DNA of 64,000 bases from Acholeplasma equifetale ATCC 29724 (GCF_000687735.1 NZ_JHXL01000003.1:1-64000), one strand, 5' to 3'. Shown: positions 24,989-35,549, numbered from the stretch's first letter. Notes: generated from the sequence alone by a model not told the origin. A program made the numbers and translations.

Positions 24989-26296
24989 ATGAAAAAACGA
25001 TTATCTCCATATGTAATTATTCCGTTATCATTCGTAGTTATAAATTTGATTGGAACTCTAATTTTATATTTACCAATTTCTCATCAAGAAACAGCAGATG
25101 TTAAATTTGTTGATGCTTTTTTATTATCGACATCTGCATTGACTGTAACTGGACTAACTTCAATCATGGATATTAGTATGACTTTTAATACATTTGGTAA
25201 AGTAGTTATTGCGGTACTCATTCAAATTGGTGGGTTAAGTGTTATTACAATCGGTGTTTTTCTAATGATTTTAATTGGTACAAAAATTAATATTTCAAAT
25301 CGTCTTCTAATTAAAGAATCGATGAACCAAGTAAGTGCTAAAGGTGCTGTAAAACTTGTTAAAAACATTGTATTAATTACACTATCTATTGAATTCATAG
25401 GATTCGTGTTGAATCTGTTTATTTTTATGTCGTATTATCCTTTTTGGGAAGCGGTAGGTTATAGTGCTTTTCATTCGATATCAACTTTTAATAATGCAGG
25501 ATTAGATATATTTGGAAGTCAGAATATGATTCCTTTTAGTGGTGAAATTATTTTATTAATCATTTCAATGATAATGATTATGATTGGTGGGTTAGGCTAT
25601 GTTGTTATTTATGATATTCTCACCAAAAGAAGGTATAAAAAACTTAGCATTCACTCAAAAATTGTATTGAAAGTTAATCTTTGTTTATGGTTATTTGGAT
25701 TTGTAATGTTTATGATAGGGCAACTTCAAAGTAATCAATATACACCGCTTGAGGCAATGTTTTTAAGTGTTTCAGCAAGAACTGCTGGATTTAAAGTAAC
25801 GGATATGACAAGTTTATCCACATTGTCAATTGTTGTTTTAGTATTTTTAATGTTTATCGGTGGATCACCTTCATCAACAGCAGGTGGTATAAAAACAACA
25901 TCTTTATATGTGATTTATAAAAGTATAAAGGGTTATGCATTTGGTAAAAAAACTATAACATATAATCGATATATTGCAGATGAATCAAGATACAAAGTTT
26001 ATATTTTAGTTACATCAATGCTAGCGATAATATTTACATCAATCGTTGTAATATTAATTATCCAACCACTTTCATTAGAAGAAGTTTTAGTTGAGGCAGT
26101 TTCAGCAATTACAAATACAGGACTAAGTATGGACACAACTCAAAAACTATACTCAACATCCAAAGTAATAATTAGTTTATTAATGTTAGTTGGACGTGTT
26201 GGTCCATTAACGGTGTTATTAATATTTAATCGAAATTGGCCTTTAAAAGAATCAAAACATGTGAAATATTTAGAAGAAAGAATTATGATTGGGTAG
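24989..26296 (+). CDS. ktrB: KtrB/TrkH-type potassium uptake membrane subunit
   Basis: A 435-residue potassium translocating subunit with four membrane-pore-membrane repeats. The filter loops are SALTVTGLTS, STFNNAGLD, SARTAGFKV and AITNTGLSM, each with the conserved Gly. Family members of this size (KtrB/NtpJ) take up K+ driven with Na+. ATG 24989 is chosen for AAGG 9 bp upstream rather than TTG 24983. The regulatory subunit follows at once. In Enterococcus hirae a KtrB homologue (NtpJ) belongs to the Na+ V-ATPase operon; here it lies just upstream of one. Confidence 0.93.
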   Translation: MKKRLSPYVIIPLSFVVINLIGTLILYLPISHQETADVKFVDAFLLSTSALTVTGLTSIMDISMTFNTFGKVVIAVLIQIGGLSVITIGVFLMILIGTKINISNRLLIKESMNQVSAKGAVKLVKNIVLITLSIEFIGFVLNLFIFMSYYPFWEAVGYSAFHSISTFNNAGLDIFGSQNMIPFSGEIILLIISMIMIMIGGLGYVVIYDILTKRRYKKLSIHSKIVLKVNLCLWLFGFVMFMIGQLQSNQYTPLEAMFLSVSARTAGFKVTDMTSLSTLSIVVLVFLMFIGGSPSSTAGGIKTTSLYVIYKSIKGYAFGKKTITYNRYIADESRYKVYILVTSMLAIIFTSIVVILIIQPLSLEEVLVEAVSAITNTGLSMDTTQKLYSTSKVIISLLMLVGRVGPLTVLLIFNRNWPLKESKHVKYLEERIMIG

Positions 26297-26305
26297 GTGA
26301 AAAAG

Positions 26306-26983
26306 ATGAAAAAAAGTATTGCGATTATTGGACTTAGTAGATTTGGCTTAAATTTAGTTCAAAGTTTTTCAAAATTATCAAATGTTGATATTATTGCTAT
26401 TGATAAAAATAAAGAAGCTGTTGAACATGCAAGTGAAATTATTCCAAATGCATTTATAGCTGATTCAACAGATGAAGTAGCATTAAAAGAATTAGGATTT
26501 AAAAATGTGGATCATGCAATTATTGCGATTGGACAAGACAATTTAGGAAATCTTGGTCAAACAATCATGACAATTTTAAAACTTAAAACACTTGGTGTGA
26601 GTGAAATTACAGCAAGAGTTGATGATGGTGAATATGCGGAAGTTTTAAAATTAGTTGGAGCGACAAATATTGTTTCCCCATTATTTATCGCAAGTGAGCG
26701 TATTGCAAATAAAATTGCTGCTGGAAATGTTGTTGATTATTTCAACATAAAAAGTAATTATGACGTGTTTGAACTTAAGTTACCACCACATTTTAAGCCA
26801 TTACCGGTTGTAGAATTAGATTCAAGAAGTAAGTTTAAAATTAATATTTTACTTATTGAAAGAGTCAATGAATTAATTACACCAGATAAAGAAACTGTCC
26901 TTCAACCAAACGATGAAATATTCATATTTGGTGATAAGAAAAACATTCGTCGTATAGCTGATTTTTTCAATGTATCTGAATAA
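26306..26983 (+). CDS. ktrA: KtrA-type nucleotide-binding regulator of K+ uptake
   Basis: A 225-residue cytosolic RCK protein that gates KtrB in response to ATP/ADP (and often NAD-type or c-di-AMP ligands in the family). The Rossmann start is SIAIIGLSRFGLNLV with the acidic IAIDKNKEAV strand and IADSTDEVALKELG. The C-terminal ~75 residues (from VVELDSRSKFKINI) form the RCK_C/TrkA_C domain, where c-di-AMP binds in KtrA of Gram-positives. ATG 26306 is preceded by TAGGTGA; GTG 26297 is part of that ribosome-binding site. Confidence 0.93.
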   Translation: MKKSIAIIGLSRFGLNLVQSFSKLSNVDIIAIDKNKEAVEHASEIIPNAFIADSTDEVALKELGFKNVDHAIIAIGQDNLGNLGQTIMTILKLKTLGVSEITARVDDGEYAEVLKLVGATNIVSPLFIASERIANKIAAGNVVDYFNIKSNYDVFELKLPPHFKPLPVVELDSRSKFKINILLIERVNELITPDKETVLQPNDEIFIFGDKKNIRRIADFFNVSE

Positions 26984-27030
26984 GGTAAATTCGCGTAAAT
27001 TGTTTTAAAAAAACAATAAGCATGATACAA

Positions 27031-27036
27031 TATAAT
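27031..27036 (+). promoter_or_regulatory. -10 element of the V-ATPase operon
   Basis: TATAAT, giving a ~90-nt leader before the TTG start. No clear -35. The leader contains the palindrome listed next. Confidence 0.55.
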
Positions 27037-27076
27037 GCGTAGGTCACTTTTAAAACAACATAATAAATATTAGATA

Positions 27077-27096
27077 TCATGTATAGATATACATGA
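27077..27096 (+). repeat. Perfect inverted repeat in the V-ATPase leader
   Basis: TCATGTATA, GA, TATACATGA: two 9-base arms with a 2-base centre, ~40 bp downstream of the -10 and 37 bp before the start. It is followed by a related TATACAT at ~27109. A palindromic operator is more likely than an RNA hairpin because the 2-base centre makes a tight loop. Confidence 0.6.
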
Positions 27097-27132
27097 GTTT
27101 TCATAAATATACATAGACAGGGGGAAACTGTT

Positions 27133-27441
27133 TTGAGTAAATTACAAGAGATTATTGCTTTAGAGTTAAGCATGAATCAAAAAATTGAAGAAGCTAAAGC
27201 AAACGCATCAAAGTTATTAGAATCTAAAAGAAAAGAAGCTCAAAAAGTTTTAGATGAAGATAAAAAAGAAATTGATGCTTATTTAACTCAACTTAAAAAA
27301 GATGCTGAAAAACAAATTGATGAACTTAAAGCTCAATTTGAAAAAGATAAAAAAGCACTTCACGAACGTATTCAAAACGAATACCAACAAATTGTAAATA
27401 AATATATACAATTACTTAAAGATGAGGTAAATAAGATATGA
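27133..27441 (+). CDS. V-type ATPase peripheral-stalk subunit (NtpF/AhaH-like)
   Basis: A 102-residue, highly charged, fully helical coiled coil (heptads through EEAKANASKLLESKRKEAQK and on). Position as first gene before subunit I and composition match the small peripheral-stalk subunit (NtpF in E. hirae, H/AhaH in archaea), which pairs with subunit E. The start is TTG 27133 with GGGGGAAA 7-8 bp upstream. It overlaps the subunit I gene by 4 bp. Confidence 0.82.
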   Translation: MSKLQEIIALELSMNQKIEEAKANASKLLESKRKEAQKVLDEDKKEIDAYLTQLKKDAEKQIDELKAQFEKDKKALHERIQNEYQQIVNKYIQLLKDEVNKI

Positions 27442-29339
27442 TTGTTCCTATGAAAAAAGCAAAACTCTTTTTCATGGATCAAGAATCTAAAAGAGTTTTA
27501 AAGATATTACAATTACATGGCTTAATTATGCCGGATAGTCAGTATCTTCAACAATCAAATCCATCTTTAACTTTAATTGAGACGCAAAAAGCGATTTCTA
27601 TTATTGAAAAATACTTAAAGAAAAAATCATTTGGTAATAATGAAGTTTTTAATAAAGATGAGTTTATTGAAATTAATGATAAATCAATTCAAGATGTTAA
27701 AAATATTTTATCAATCCAAGATGATTTATTGATGCACGAGGATATACTTAAATCTTTAGTAGAAGAAAAGAAAAAAATTACCCCATTCGAAACATTTGAT
27801 ATTCCAATTAAAAATATTTCAATGTTAACAAATCTTTTGGTTGTTATGGGGAAGATTAATATAGAAAAAAAAGATAATTTCTTAGGTGCAATTCAATCAT
27901 TAGATTTATATTTTGATGAAGTATCCTTAACTGAACATGAATCTTATTTAGCAATTGCAGTACTTAAAGAAGATTATGAAAAATTATCATCAATCATCCG
28001 TCAAAGTGGATTCATTGTTGAAACATTTAATTTATATGATGCTAAGTTTAGTGAAGTACTTATTAATTTAAATGAAAAAATACAACAAGAAAAGAAAGCA
28101 ATTGAAGAAGCTAAAGAAAAACTTGAATCAAATATAGATAAACTCCCTCAATTGAAGTTATTACATGACCAATTATTGAGTGATGAAAAACTAAATGAAA
28201 TTAAACTTAATTCAACTGAAACGACAAAATACATCGAAGGATGGATTCGTAGTGACCAAGTTGATTTATTAAAAAGATTACTTGATGATGAAAAAATTGC
28301 ATATGAACTTGACTTAAGAGATCCATTAAAGGAAGAATTAAGTCCAACAGCACTTAAGAATAATACTTTTGTACAACCTTTTGAAAGTATTACAAATCAG
28401 TTTTCTATTCCAAATCCTAAAGAAATGGACCCGAACCCAATGATGAGTTTCTGGTATTGGATTATCTTTGGTATCATGATGGGGGATATGGGATATGGAT
28501 TGTCAATGGTCATTATTTTTGGATTAGCACTTAAGTTTTTAAAACTTAAAGGTACTGTAAAAGATTTAGCTAAAATATTCTTATTTACAGGTTTTACAGC
28601 AATTTTAGCAGGACTTATGTTTGGTTCATTCTTCGGAATAACAGTTATAGATAAACCATTATTAGATCCAATAAATGATCCAGTACCAATGCTTATTGTT
28701 TCAATAGGGATAGGTATCGTCCATATTATATGTGCTTTAGTGATGAAGTTTATATATTGCATCCGAGAAAAAGATATACTAAGTGGATTAAATGATGCAG
28801 TAAGCTGGATATTAATTTTATTAGGTATTAGTTTGTATGCATCAACGATTGCTGGAATTTATAGTGAAACGATGTTACCAATTATTAATTACTTATCCAT
28901 TGGTATGATTTTATTAGGGGCATTAATTATTGTTTTACTTAATGGCCGAAATTCTAAGAGTATAGCAGGTAAACTTGTAGGGGCATTTACAGGTCTATAT
29001 GGTTCAACAAGTTATTTATCAGACATACTAAGTTATTCAAGAATTTTAGCATTAGCATTATCTAGTGGTGTTATTGCATATACATTTAACCTTTTAGGAG
29101 GAATGGTTTGGAATTCAATCCCGATTTTAGGATATGTATTAGGATTATTGATTTTCATTGTAGGTCACGTATTTAACTTTATTATGGGCTTACTATCTGC
29201 ATATGTTCATGCGGGAAGATTACAATACTTAGAATACTACGGTAAATTTTATGAAGGTGGAGGGTTCTTATTTGAGCCATTGCAACTTCAACTAAAATAT
29301 GTATATCAAGTAAATTTAGAAGATAGAAAGAATAAATAG
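27438..29339 (+). CDS. ntpI: V-type ATPase subunit I (membrane stator a subunit)
   Basis: A 633-residue protein: N-terminal ~330 residues soluble with coiled coils (e.g. EEAKEKLESNIDK), then seven to eight membrane helices from FWYWIIFG-type MMSFWYWIIFGIMMGDMGYG onward. The C-terminal SDILSYSRILALALSSGVIAYTFN contains the conserved Arg of the ion half-channel. It carries ions to and from the K ring. Position between the stalk subunit and K fits the ntp order. Confidence 0.94.
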   Translation: MIVPMKKAKLFFMDQESKRVLKILQLHGLIMPDSQYLQQSNPSLTLIETQKAISIIEKYLKKKSFGNNEVFNKDEFIEINDKSIQDVKNILSIQDDLLMHEDILKSLVEEKKKITPFETFDIPIKNISMLTNLLVVMGKINIEKKDNFLGAIQSLDLYFDEVSLTEHESYLAIAVLKEDYEKLSSIIRQSGFIVETFNLYDAKFSEVLINLNEKIQQEKKAIEEAKEKLESNIDKLPQLKLLHDQLLSDEKLNEIKLNSTETTKYIEGWIRSDQVDLLKRLLDDEKIAYELDLRDPLKEELSPTALKNNTFVQPFESITNQFSIPNPKEMDPNPMMSFWYWIIFGIMMGDMGYGLSMVIIFGLALKFLKLKGTVKDLAKIFLFTGFTAILAGLMFGSFFGITVIDKPLLDPINDPVPMLIVSIGIGIVHIICALVMKFIYCIREKDILSGLNDAVSWILILLGISLYASTIAGIYSETMLPIINYLSIGMILLGALIIVLLNGRNSKSIAGKLVGAFTGLYGSTSYLSDILSYSRILALALSSGVIAYTFNLLGGMVWNSIPILGYVLGLLIFIVGHVFNFIMGLLSAYVHAGRLQYLEYYGKFYEGGGFLFEPLQLQLKYVYQVNLEDRKNK

Positions 29340-29352
29340 GAGGAAATATACA

Positions 29353-29844
29353 ATGCCATTTGTATTTATGGAATTTGATGGAATGACATGGGCACTTTTA
29401 GGTGCCGCTTTAGCAGCAGCATTAGCAGGGGTAGGTTCTGCAATTGGTGTTTCATTAGGAGGTAACGCATCAGCAGGTGTTCTTAGTGAAAAACCCGATT
29501 TATTTGGTAAAACTTTAGTCTTACAAGCATTACCTGGTACACAAGGTATTTACGGATTCTTAGTTGCAGTTTTAATGTTAGTTCGTTTAGGTTGGATTAC
29601 AGGAAATCCAATTGCATTAACTCAAGATCAAGGATTAATGTATTTTGCAGCAGCAATGCCAATTGCAATCGGTGGTTTATTTTCAGGAATTTATCAAGGT
29701 AAAGTTGCAGCAGCATCTATTTTAATGACAGGTAAAAGACCAGAATTATCAACACGTGGTATTACTATGACGGCGTTAGTTGAAACATATGCGATTTTAG
29801 CATTACTAGTATCTATCTTAATGTGGATTAATTTACCACAATGA
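29353..29844 (+). CDS. ntpK: V-type ATPase proteolipid subunit K with a Na+ binding site
   Basis: A 163-residue four-helix proteolipid (two fused hairpins) forming the rotor ring. In E. hirae NtpK the Na+ ligands are Leu61, Thr64, Gln65, Gln110 and Glu139. The equivalents here are Leu60, Thr63, Gln64 (in QALPGTQGIYGF), Gln115 (in SGIYQGKVAAA) and Glu144 (in ALVETYAILAL). All are present, so Na+ rather than H+ transport is likely; this rests on alignment by eye. Only the second hairpin has the carboxylate, as usual for the 16-kDa form. RBS AGGAGG lies upstream. Confidence 0.95.
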   Translation: MPFVFMEFDGMTWALLGAALAAALAGVGSAIGVSLGGNASAGVLSEKPDLFGKTLVLQALPGTQGIYGFLVAVLMLVRLGWITGNPIALTQDQGLMYFAAAMPIAIGGLFSGIYQGKVAAASILMTGKRPELSTRGITMTALVETYAILALLVSILMWINLPQ

Positions 29845-29854
29845 GGTTGATAAT

Positions 29855-30460
29855 ATGTCTAAACTAGAAGAAAAAATTGTTGCAAAATCTGAAGAACAAA
29901 TTAAATTTATTAATGAACAAGCAAAAATAGATGCTCAAAAATTGTTTGATAATTTAATCAAACAAGGTAAAAAAGAGTTAGAAGAAACTAAAAATAAACA
30001 AACTAAAAAAATAGAAATAGAAGTACATAGTATTAAACAAGAATTAGAACGAGAATTAAGAGATCAAAGTGCTATTGCAAAGCAAGGATTGATTGCTTCA
30101 GTTTTTGAAGAAATTCAAAAATATTTAGAATCACTAGATGGTGAAAATTTATTTAATTATTGTTTAAAAGCTATTAAAAATGCTGAAGTTACTGGTAATG
30201 AAGTGATGAAAGTAAGCAAAAAAGATTATAACAAGTACTTAAAGGCACTTTCTACACAGACAGGAAGCATTGTTTCATTAGATAAATTAAATGATAAATT
30301 GGGAAAAGATTTTAAGTTAACACTTAGTAAAGAACCTGCTTTAATTGAAAATGGTTTTATTCTTGAAGGTGAATATTTTGATTTAAACTTTTCGTTTGAT
30401 GAAACCTTAGAACAATTAGCTAAGCAATATGAAAAGAAAATTTATGAGGAAATGAATTAA
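29855..30460 (+). CDS. ntpE: V-type ATPase subunit E (peripheral stalk)
   Basis: A 201-residue stalk subunit. The N-terminal ~80 residues are a long charged helix (EEKIVAKSEEQIKFINEQAK and on) that coils with the NtpF-like subunit. The C-terminal domain holds IENGFILEGEYFDLNFSFDETLEQL, the globular part that caps the A/B head. Spacing of 10 bp from ntpK and a 1-base overlap with the next gene place it in the operon. Confidence 0.9.
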   Translation: MSKLEEKIVAKSEEQIKFINEQAKIDAQKLFDNLIKQGKKELEETKNKQTKKIEIEVHSIKQELERELRDQSAIAKQGLIASVFEEIQKYLESLDGENLFNYCLKAIKNAEVTGNEVMKVSKKDYNKYLKALSTQTGSIVSLDKLNDKLGKDFKLTLSKEPALIENGFILEGEYFDLNFSFDETLEQLAKQYEKKIYEEMN

Positions 30461-31377
30461 TGATGGATTTAACATTTGTTTATGGTCTTATTGCTGCAAA
30501 AGAACATATTTTAACTCAAAAGGAAATTGATGGATTAAAAGAATTAGATAAAAATGGTTTTTTAAATGCACTTTATGCTCATCAATTTGGGTTAGGATTT
30601 CAAAGACCATTTGAACTCATGATGTTAGAAGAAGAATTAAAACTTAAACAATTTTTAGAATCTGTTCTTAAAGATCAATTATTGTTTAAAGTTTTATATA
30701 TCAAATTCAATCATTTATTCTTATCAGGTTTACTTAAATCACATCATCTTGGTGTAAAGTTTAATGAATCTATTGAAGGGTTATCTATTTATCCTGAATA
30801 TCTATATCAGCAATACTTAATTTATGGTATCGATAAGGGGTTAAATCTTGAGGATAAAGTGTTTATAGATAATTTGATTAATAAAACAAAAGATTTAGAT
30901 GCTCAAAGTATTTCTGATATAGTCATTAATACATTAAATCAAGAGATTATTGAATCTTTTGATAAGAAAACAGATAAATATTTAGTAAAATACTATAAAC
31001 ATGAAATAGCGATGCAAAATATCTTACTTCTTATACGTTCTAAACGATATAAACTTGATAAATCATATTTTGTTTCAAATTTATTAGAAGGATCTGCAAT
31101 CGAAAATTATCGTTTAGTTGAACATTTTGATAAAACTTTAAGTGAAATTGGCGACTACTTAAGTTTTCATTTAGAACCATCAATTAAAGATATATTGTCT
31201 AAAAGTGATAGTTTACATTTTATGCAAGATGTTCAATTTGAGCTTGATAAAACATTATCAAAAATATTAAATGATTTTACATTTGAACAAACAAGCTACG
31301 GTGCAATTATTTCATTTGTACTTAAAAAACGATTAGAAATTGTTCAAATAAAGAAATTATATTATGAGAAGGTGTAA
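30460..31377 (+). CDS. ntpC: V-type ATPase subunit C (d-type central socket)
   Basis: A 305-residue, helical, soluble subunit that couples the central shaft to the K ring. The pattern of three repeated helical bundles and the closing YGAIISFVLKKRLEIVQIKKL (the conserved YxxxKxxExxNIR-like end) fit subunit C/AC39. It starts ATGATG overlapping the ntpE stop. Sequence similarity in this family is low, so position in the operon is a main support. Confidence 0.87.
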   Translation: MMDLTFVYGLIAAKEHILTQKEIDGLKELDKNGFLNALYAHQFGLGFQRPFELMMLEEELKLKQFLESVLKDQLLFKVLYIKFNHLFLSGLLKSHHLGVKFNESIEGLSIYPEYLYQQYLIYGIDKGLNLEDKVFIDNLINKTKDLDAQSISDIVINTLNQEIIESFDKKTDKYLVKYYKHEIAMQNILLLIRSKRYKLDKSYFVSNLLEGSAIENYRLVEHFDKTLSEIGDYLSFHLEPSIKDILSKSDSLHFMQDVQFELDKTLSKILNDFTFEQTSYGAIISFVLKKRLEIVQIKKLYYEKV

Positions 31378-31379
31378 TC

Positions 31380-31682
31380 ATGAAAGATATTAAAGCGATC
31401 AGCACCAACTCTTCATTTTTAGTTTTAACATCCATTGGTATCGATGTTGAAATTGTACAAAAGGAAGAATTAAAGAAAGCATTTCAAAAATCTGTAAAAG
31501 ATGATTTTAAAATTGTCATTTACGATAAAACGGGTGAAGAAATATTAAATGAGATGCTTGATAGATATGATGAATCACTTTACCCAATATTTTTAAAATT
31601 ACCTACAGGACTAGAAGATGAAGATACTTTATTGGAATTGAAACGAATCATCGAAAAATCCATTGGTATCTCAATAATCTAA
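31380..31682 (+). CDS. ntpG: V-type ATPase subunit F (NtpG)
   Basis: A 100-residue alpha/beta subunit that sits on the central shaft (called F in general, NtpG in E. hirae). It shows the order strand-helix-strand with [13 protein letters not shown] and [13 protein letters not shown]. It lies 2 bp after subunit C and 10 bp before subunit A, the normal place. Confidence 0.86.
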   Translation: MKDIKAISTNSSFLVLTSIGIDVEIVQKEELKKAFQKSVKDDFKIVIYDKTGEEILNEMLDRYDESLYPIFLKLPTGLEDEDTLLELKRIIEKSIGISII

Positions 31683-31692
31683 GGGGGAAAAC

Positions 31693-33456
31693 ATGGCAAA
31701 ACACGGAGTTATTACAAAGGTATCCGGTCCACTTATTGTTGCGTCCGGTATGGAATCAGTTCAAGTATATGACGTTGTTCGCGTTTCTAATAAAGGTTTA
31801 ATTGGTGAAGTTCTTGAATTAAGAGGTGATCTTGCATCTATTCAAGTTTATGAAGAAACCGCTGGTATTGGACCTGGAGAACCAGTCTATTTTACAAATG
31901 AACCTTTATCAGTTGAACTTGGACCAGGTTTAATAGAAGCTATTTTTGATGGTATTGAAAGACCACTTGATAAGATTTATGAATCACATGGAGCGAATAT
32001 CCCACTTGGTGTTGATATACCTAAATTAAATCGTGATCGTATTTGGTCATTTACTGCTACCAGAAAGGTAGGATCACATGTTTCTGGTGGAGACATTTTA
32101 GGTACTGTTCCAGAAACGGAATCAGTTTTACACAAAATTATGGTTCCACCTCTAATTTCAGGTGAATTAATTGAACTTGAATCAGGAGATTATAAAATTA
32201 CAGATGTTATTGGTAAAATTCGCTTAAAAGATGGCACGATTTATGAACTAAAAATGTTACAAACATGGCCAGTTCGTAAAAAACGTCCTTTTTCAAAAAA
32301 ATTAGCACCAAAAGAACCAATGGTTACAGGACAAAGAGTTATTGATACATTATTCCCAATTTCAATTGGTGGTATTGCTGCAATTCCTGGACCATTTGGA
32401 AGTGGCAAAACCGTTGTTCAACACCAATTAGCAAAATGGGCTGATGCTGATATTATTGTTTATATTGGTTGTGGTGAACGTGGTAATGAAATGACTGACG
32501 TTTTAATGGAGTTTCCGGAACTTAAGGACCCAAGAACTGGCCAATCATTGATGAAACGTACGGTTTTAATTGCAAATACATCAAACATGCCAGTTGCTGC
32601 TCGTGAAGCAAGTATTTATACAGGAATTACAATTGCCGAATATTATCGTGATATGGGATATAAAGTAGCAATTATGGCTGACTCTACATCTCGTTGGGCA
32701 GAAGCTTTACGTGAGATGTCTTCACGCTTAGAAGAAATGCCAGGTGAAGAAGGATATCCTGCTTATTTAGGTTCAAGAATATCAGAGTTCTATGAACGTG
32801 CGGGTATTGTTGAATGTTTAGGTGATGACCAAAGATTAGGTGCAATTACCGCAATCGGAGCTGTATCACCTCCAGGTGGTGACACTTCAGAACCAGTCTC
32901 TCAAGCTACTCTACGTATCGTTAAAGTATTCTGGGGGCTATCTGCAAGTTTAGCGTATCGTCGTCACTTTCCAGCTATTGATTGGTTAAAGAGTTATTCC
33001 TTATATTCTGAGCAAATGAAAGATTTCTTTGATACAAATGTTGATAGAAACTGGAGTAATTATGTTCAAAATATTATGACACTCTTACAAGAAGAAGCTT
33101 CACTTCAAGAAATTGTTCGTTTAGTTGGTATTGATGCTTTAGGATCATCTGACAGACTAAAACTATTAGTTGCACAAATGATTCGTGAAGACTATTTACA
33201 CCAAAATGCTTTCCATGAAGTTGATACCTATTCATCTCTTAATAAGCAATTCCAACTTATGAAAATGATTTTAACATTTAATGAAAAAGGTAAAGAAGCT
33301 ATTCAAAATGGTATTCACTTTAAACAAATTGATAAACTTCCAATTAGAGAAAAAATCGGACGATTCAAATATGTGAAAGAAACAGACGTTAATCAAGTTG
33401 CACAAGACATTCATTTAGAAATGATGCAACAATTTGAGTCTTTAGTAAAGGAGTAG
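31693..33456 (+). CDS. ntpA: V-type ATPase catalytic subunit A
   Basis: A 587-residue catalytic subunit. Walker A is [13 protein letters not shown]; other hallmarks are [15 protein letters not shown], the arginine-finger-facing [20 protein letters not shown] and [22 protein letters not shown]. The ~90-residue non-homologous insert specific to A-type subunits lies near residues 110-200, separating it from F-type beta. ATP hydrolysis by A3B3 turns the shaft and K ring. RBS AAGGGGGAAAAC precedes ATG. Confidence 0.97.
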   Translation: MAKHGVITKVSGPLIVASGMESVQVYDVVRVSNKGLIGEVLELRGDLASIQVYEETAGIGPGEPVYFTNEPLSVELGPGLIEAIFDGIERPLDKIYESHGANIPLGVDIPKLNRDRIWSFTATRKVGSHVSGGDILGTVPETESVLHKIMVPPLISGELIELESGDYKITDVIGKIRLKDGTIYELKMLQTWPVRKKRPFSKKLAPKEPMVTGQRVIDTLFPISIGGIAAIPGPFGSGKTVVQHQLAKWADADIIVYIGCGERGNEMTDVLMEFPELKDPRTGQSLMKRTVLIANTSNMPVAAREASIYTGITIAEYYRDMGYKVAIMADSTSRWAEALREMSSRLEEMPGEEGYPAYLGSRISEFYERAGIVECLGDDQRLGAITAIGAVSPPGGDTSEPVSQATLRIVKVFWGLSASLAYRRHFPAIDWLKSYSLYSEQMKDFFDTNVDRNWSNYVQNIMTLLQEEASLQEIVRLVGIDALGSSDRLKLLVAQMIREDYLHQNAFHEVDTYSSLNKQFQLMKMILTFNEKGKEAIQNGIHFKQIDKLPIREKIGRFKYVKETDVNQVAQDIHLEMMQQFESLVKE

Positions 33457-33460
33457 AGGT

Positions 33461-34837
33461 ATGGCAATTAAAGAATATAAAACCATTAAAGAAGTTGTCG
33501 GACCTTTAATGCTCGTTCAAAAAACTAAAAACGTAAAATATGATGAATTAGTTAAGATAAAGTTAGCTAATGGAGAAGAACGTTTAGGAAAAGTATTAGA
33601 AGTCTCTGAAAGTGAAGCATTAGTACAATTATTTGAATCTAGCCAAGGTATCAAAATTGATGATGCTAAAGCTGTGTTTTTAGGACATGGTCTAGAACTC
33701 GATGTATCACCTTTAATTTTAGGTAGAGTATTTTCAGGTATGGGGCGTCCTATGGATGGTAAAGGTAAAATCATTCCTGAAAAGAAAATTGACATTAATG
33801 GGTCACCTTTAAATCCTGTTGCACGTGACTATCCGAGTGAATTTATTCAAACAGGTGTTTCTGCAATTGATGGATTAAATACATTAGTACGTGGACAAAA
33901 ATTACCAATATTTTCAGGGTCAGGTTTACCACATAACCGTTTAGCTGCAATGATTGCAAGAAACGCTAAAGTTCTTGGTAATAATGAACCGTTTGCTGTT
34001 GTTTTTGCAGCGGTTGGTATTACATTCGAAGAGTCAAACTTCTTTATTGAAGAATTTAAAAAATCAGGTGCAATTGATAGAACAGTTATGTTTATCAATC
34101 TTGCAAATGACCCAGCGATTGAACGTATCGCGACCCCACGTATGGCGATTACAGCTGCTGAATACTTAGCGTTTGATTTAAATATGCACGTATTAGTCAT
34201 TATTACAGACCTAACAAACTATGCTGAATCACTACGTGAAATTAGTGCAGCGCGTAAAGAAGTTCCTGGTCGTCGTGGTTATCCTGGTTATATGTATACT
34301 GATTTAGCAAGCTTATATGAGCGTGCTGGACGCGTAAAAGGTAAAAAAGGCTCAATTACACAATTACCAATTTTATCAATGCCTGAAGATGATAAAACAC
34401 ACCCAATTCCAGACTTAACAGGTTATATTACCGAAGGACAAATTATTCTTTCTCGTGCTTTACATCAAAAAGGTATTATGCCACCAGTTGATGTATTACC
34501 ATCATTATCTCGTTTGAAAGATAAAGGTATTGGTAAAAATAAAACACGTGCAGATCATGCAGATACATTAAATCAATTATTCGCATCATATGCTCGTGGT
34601 AAAGAAGCAAAAGAACTTGCAACTGTATTAGGTGAATCAGCATTATCTGATATTGACCGTTTATATGCTGAATTTGCTACACAGTTTGAACAACAATATT
34701 TAAATCAAGGATTTGATTCAAATCGTTCAATTGAAGAAACATTAGATTTGGGATGGAAATTATTAAGAATTTTACCAAGATCTGAATTAAAACGTATTAG
34801 AGAAGAGCACTTAAACGAATATTATAAAGAGGTATAA
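33461..34837 (+). CDS. ntpB: V-type ATPase subunit B (non-catalytic)
   Basis: A 458-residue B subunit. The P-loop position is replaced by [19 protein letters not shown], as in all B subunits, and [25 protein letters not shown] gives the region that supplies the arginine finger to A. It forms the A3B3 head. RBS is weak but the gene starts 4 bp after ntpA. Confidence 0.97.
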   Translation: MAIKEYKTIKEVVGPLMLVQKTKNVKYDELVKIKLANGEERLGKVLEVSESEALVQLFESSQGIKIDDAKAVFLGHGLELDVSPLILGRVFSGMGRPMDGKGKIIPEKKIDINGSPLNPVARDYPSEFIQTGVSAIDGLNTLVRGQKLPIFSGSGLPHNRLAAMIARNAKVLGNNEPFAVVFAAVGITFEESNFFIEEFKKSGAIDRTVMFINLANDPAIERIATPRMAITAAEYLAFDLNMHVLVIITDLTNYAESLREISAARKEVPGRRGYPGYMYTDLASLYERAGRVKGKKGSITQLPILSMPEDDKTHPIPDLTGYITEGQIILSRALHQKGIMPPVDVLPSLSRLKDKGIGKNKTRADHADTLNQLFASYARGKEAKELATVLGESALSDIDRLYAEFATQFEQQYLNQGFDSNRSIEETLDLGWKLLRILPRSELKRIREEHLNEYYKEV

Positions 34838-34839
34838 TT

Positions 34840-35487
34840 ATGCAAAATGTCGTTAATGCGACTAGAATGGAGCTCACTCGTCTTAAAAATCAATTAGCAG
34901 TGACAAGAAAAGGTCATCAATTACTAAAAGATAAACAAGATGAGATGATGCGTCAATTTCTAGTTCAAATTGAATCGTACAAGAAATTGCGAGCATCTGT
35001 TGAAAAAAGATGGTTAGAGGCATTAAAAACTTATGATCAAGCCAAAGCATACCATTATGAAGATGAATTGAAAGAAAAGTTTTTAGTACCTGCAACTACA
35101 TTAGACCTCGTTTTTAAAACTGAATCCGTTATGAGTGTTTCAGTACCTAAGATTGAACTTAAAAAAGAAGCAGAACCTAAAATTACTTATTCATTTCATG
35201 GAACACATCCAATATTGGATGATGTAGTGATTATGCTTTCAAAACTCTTGCCTGATTTAATTAAATTAGCAGAACAAGAAAAGAAAAATCGTATTTTAAT
35301 TAAAGAGATTGAAAAAACAAAAAGAAGAGTTAATGCGATTGAACATATAATTATTCCAGAAATAATGGAAAATATTAAAGACGTTCGAATGAAAATTTCT
35401 GATGCAGAACGTAGTAATACTGTTCGTATCATGAAATCAAAAGATTTAATTATAAAAAAGGCTTTGGAGTCTAAACAAGATAAGTAA
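34840..35487 (+). CDS. ntpD: V-type ATPase subunit D (central shaft)
   Basis: A 215-residue, helical, charged subunit forming the rotor coiled coil. The start NVVNATRMELTRLKNQLAVTRKGHQLLKDK and the C-terminal RRVNAIEHIIIPEIMENIK are the conserved D-subunit segments. It is the last gene of the operon. No H or J gene follows, unlike E. hirae. Confidence 0.95.
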   Translation: MQNVVNATRMELTRLKNQLAVTRKGHQLLKDKQDEMMRQFLVQIESYKKLRASVEKRWLEALKTYDQAKAYHYEDELKEKFLVPATTLDLVFKTESVMSVSVPKIELKKEAEPKITYSFHGTHPILDDVVIMLSKLLPDLIKLAEQEKKNRILIKEIEKTKRRVNAIEHIIIPEIMENIKDVRMKISDAERSNTVRIMKSKDLIIKKALESKQDK

Positions 35488-35514
35488 TTAATACAATAAA
35501 AATCAAAACATTAG

Positions 35515-35549
35515 ATGTTAGTAGATTATGTTCTACTAACATTTTTTTA
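35515..35549 (+). terminator. Intrinsic terminator of the V-ATPase operon
   Basis: ATGTTAGTAGA, 6-nt loop, TCTACTAACAT and a run of T. Confidence 0.9.

Noticed and set aside
33517-34200. Long minus-strand frames inside ntpB
   Set aside because: They lie opposite a clear gene, have no ribosome-binding sites and no recognisable protein features.
27133-35487. F-type ATP synthase
   Set aside because: Subunit A has the A-type insert, subunit B lacks the P-loop, subunit I and a four-helix proteolipid are present; gene order is the V-type ntp order.
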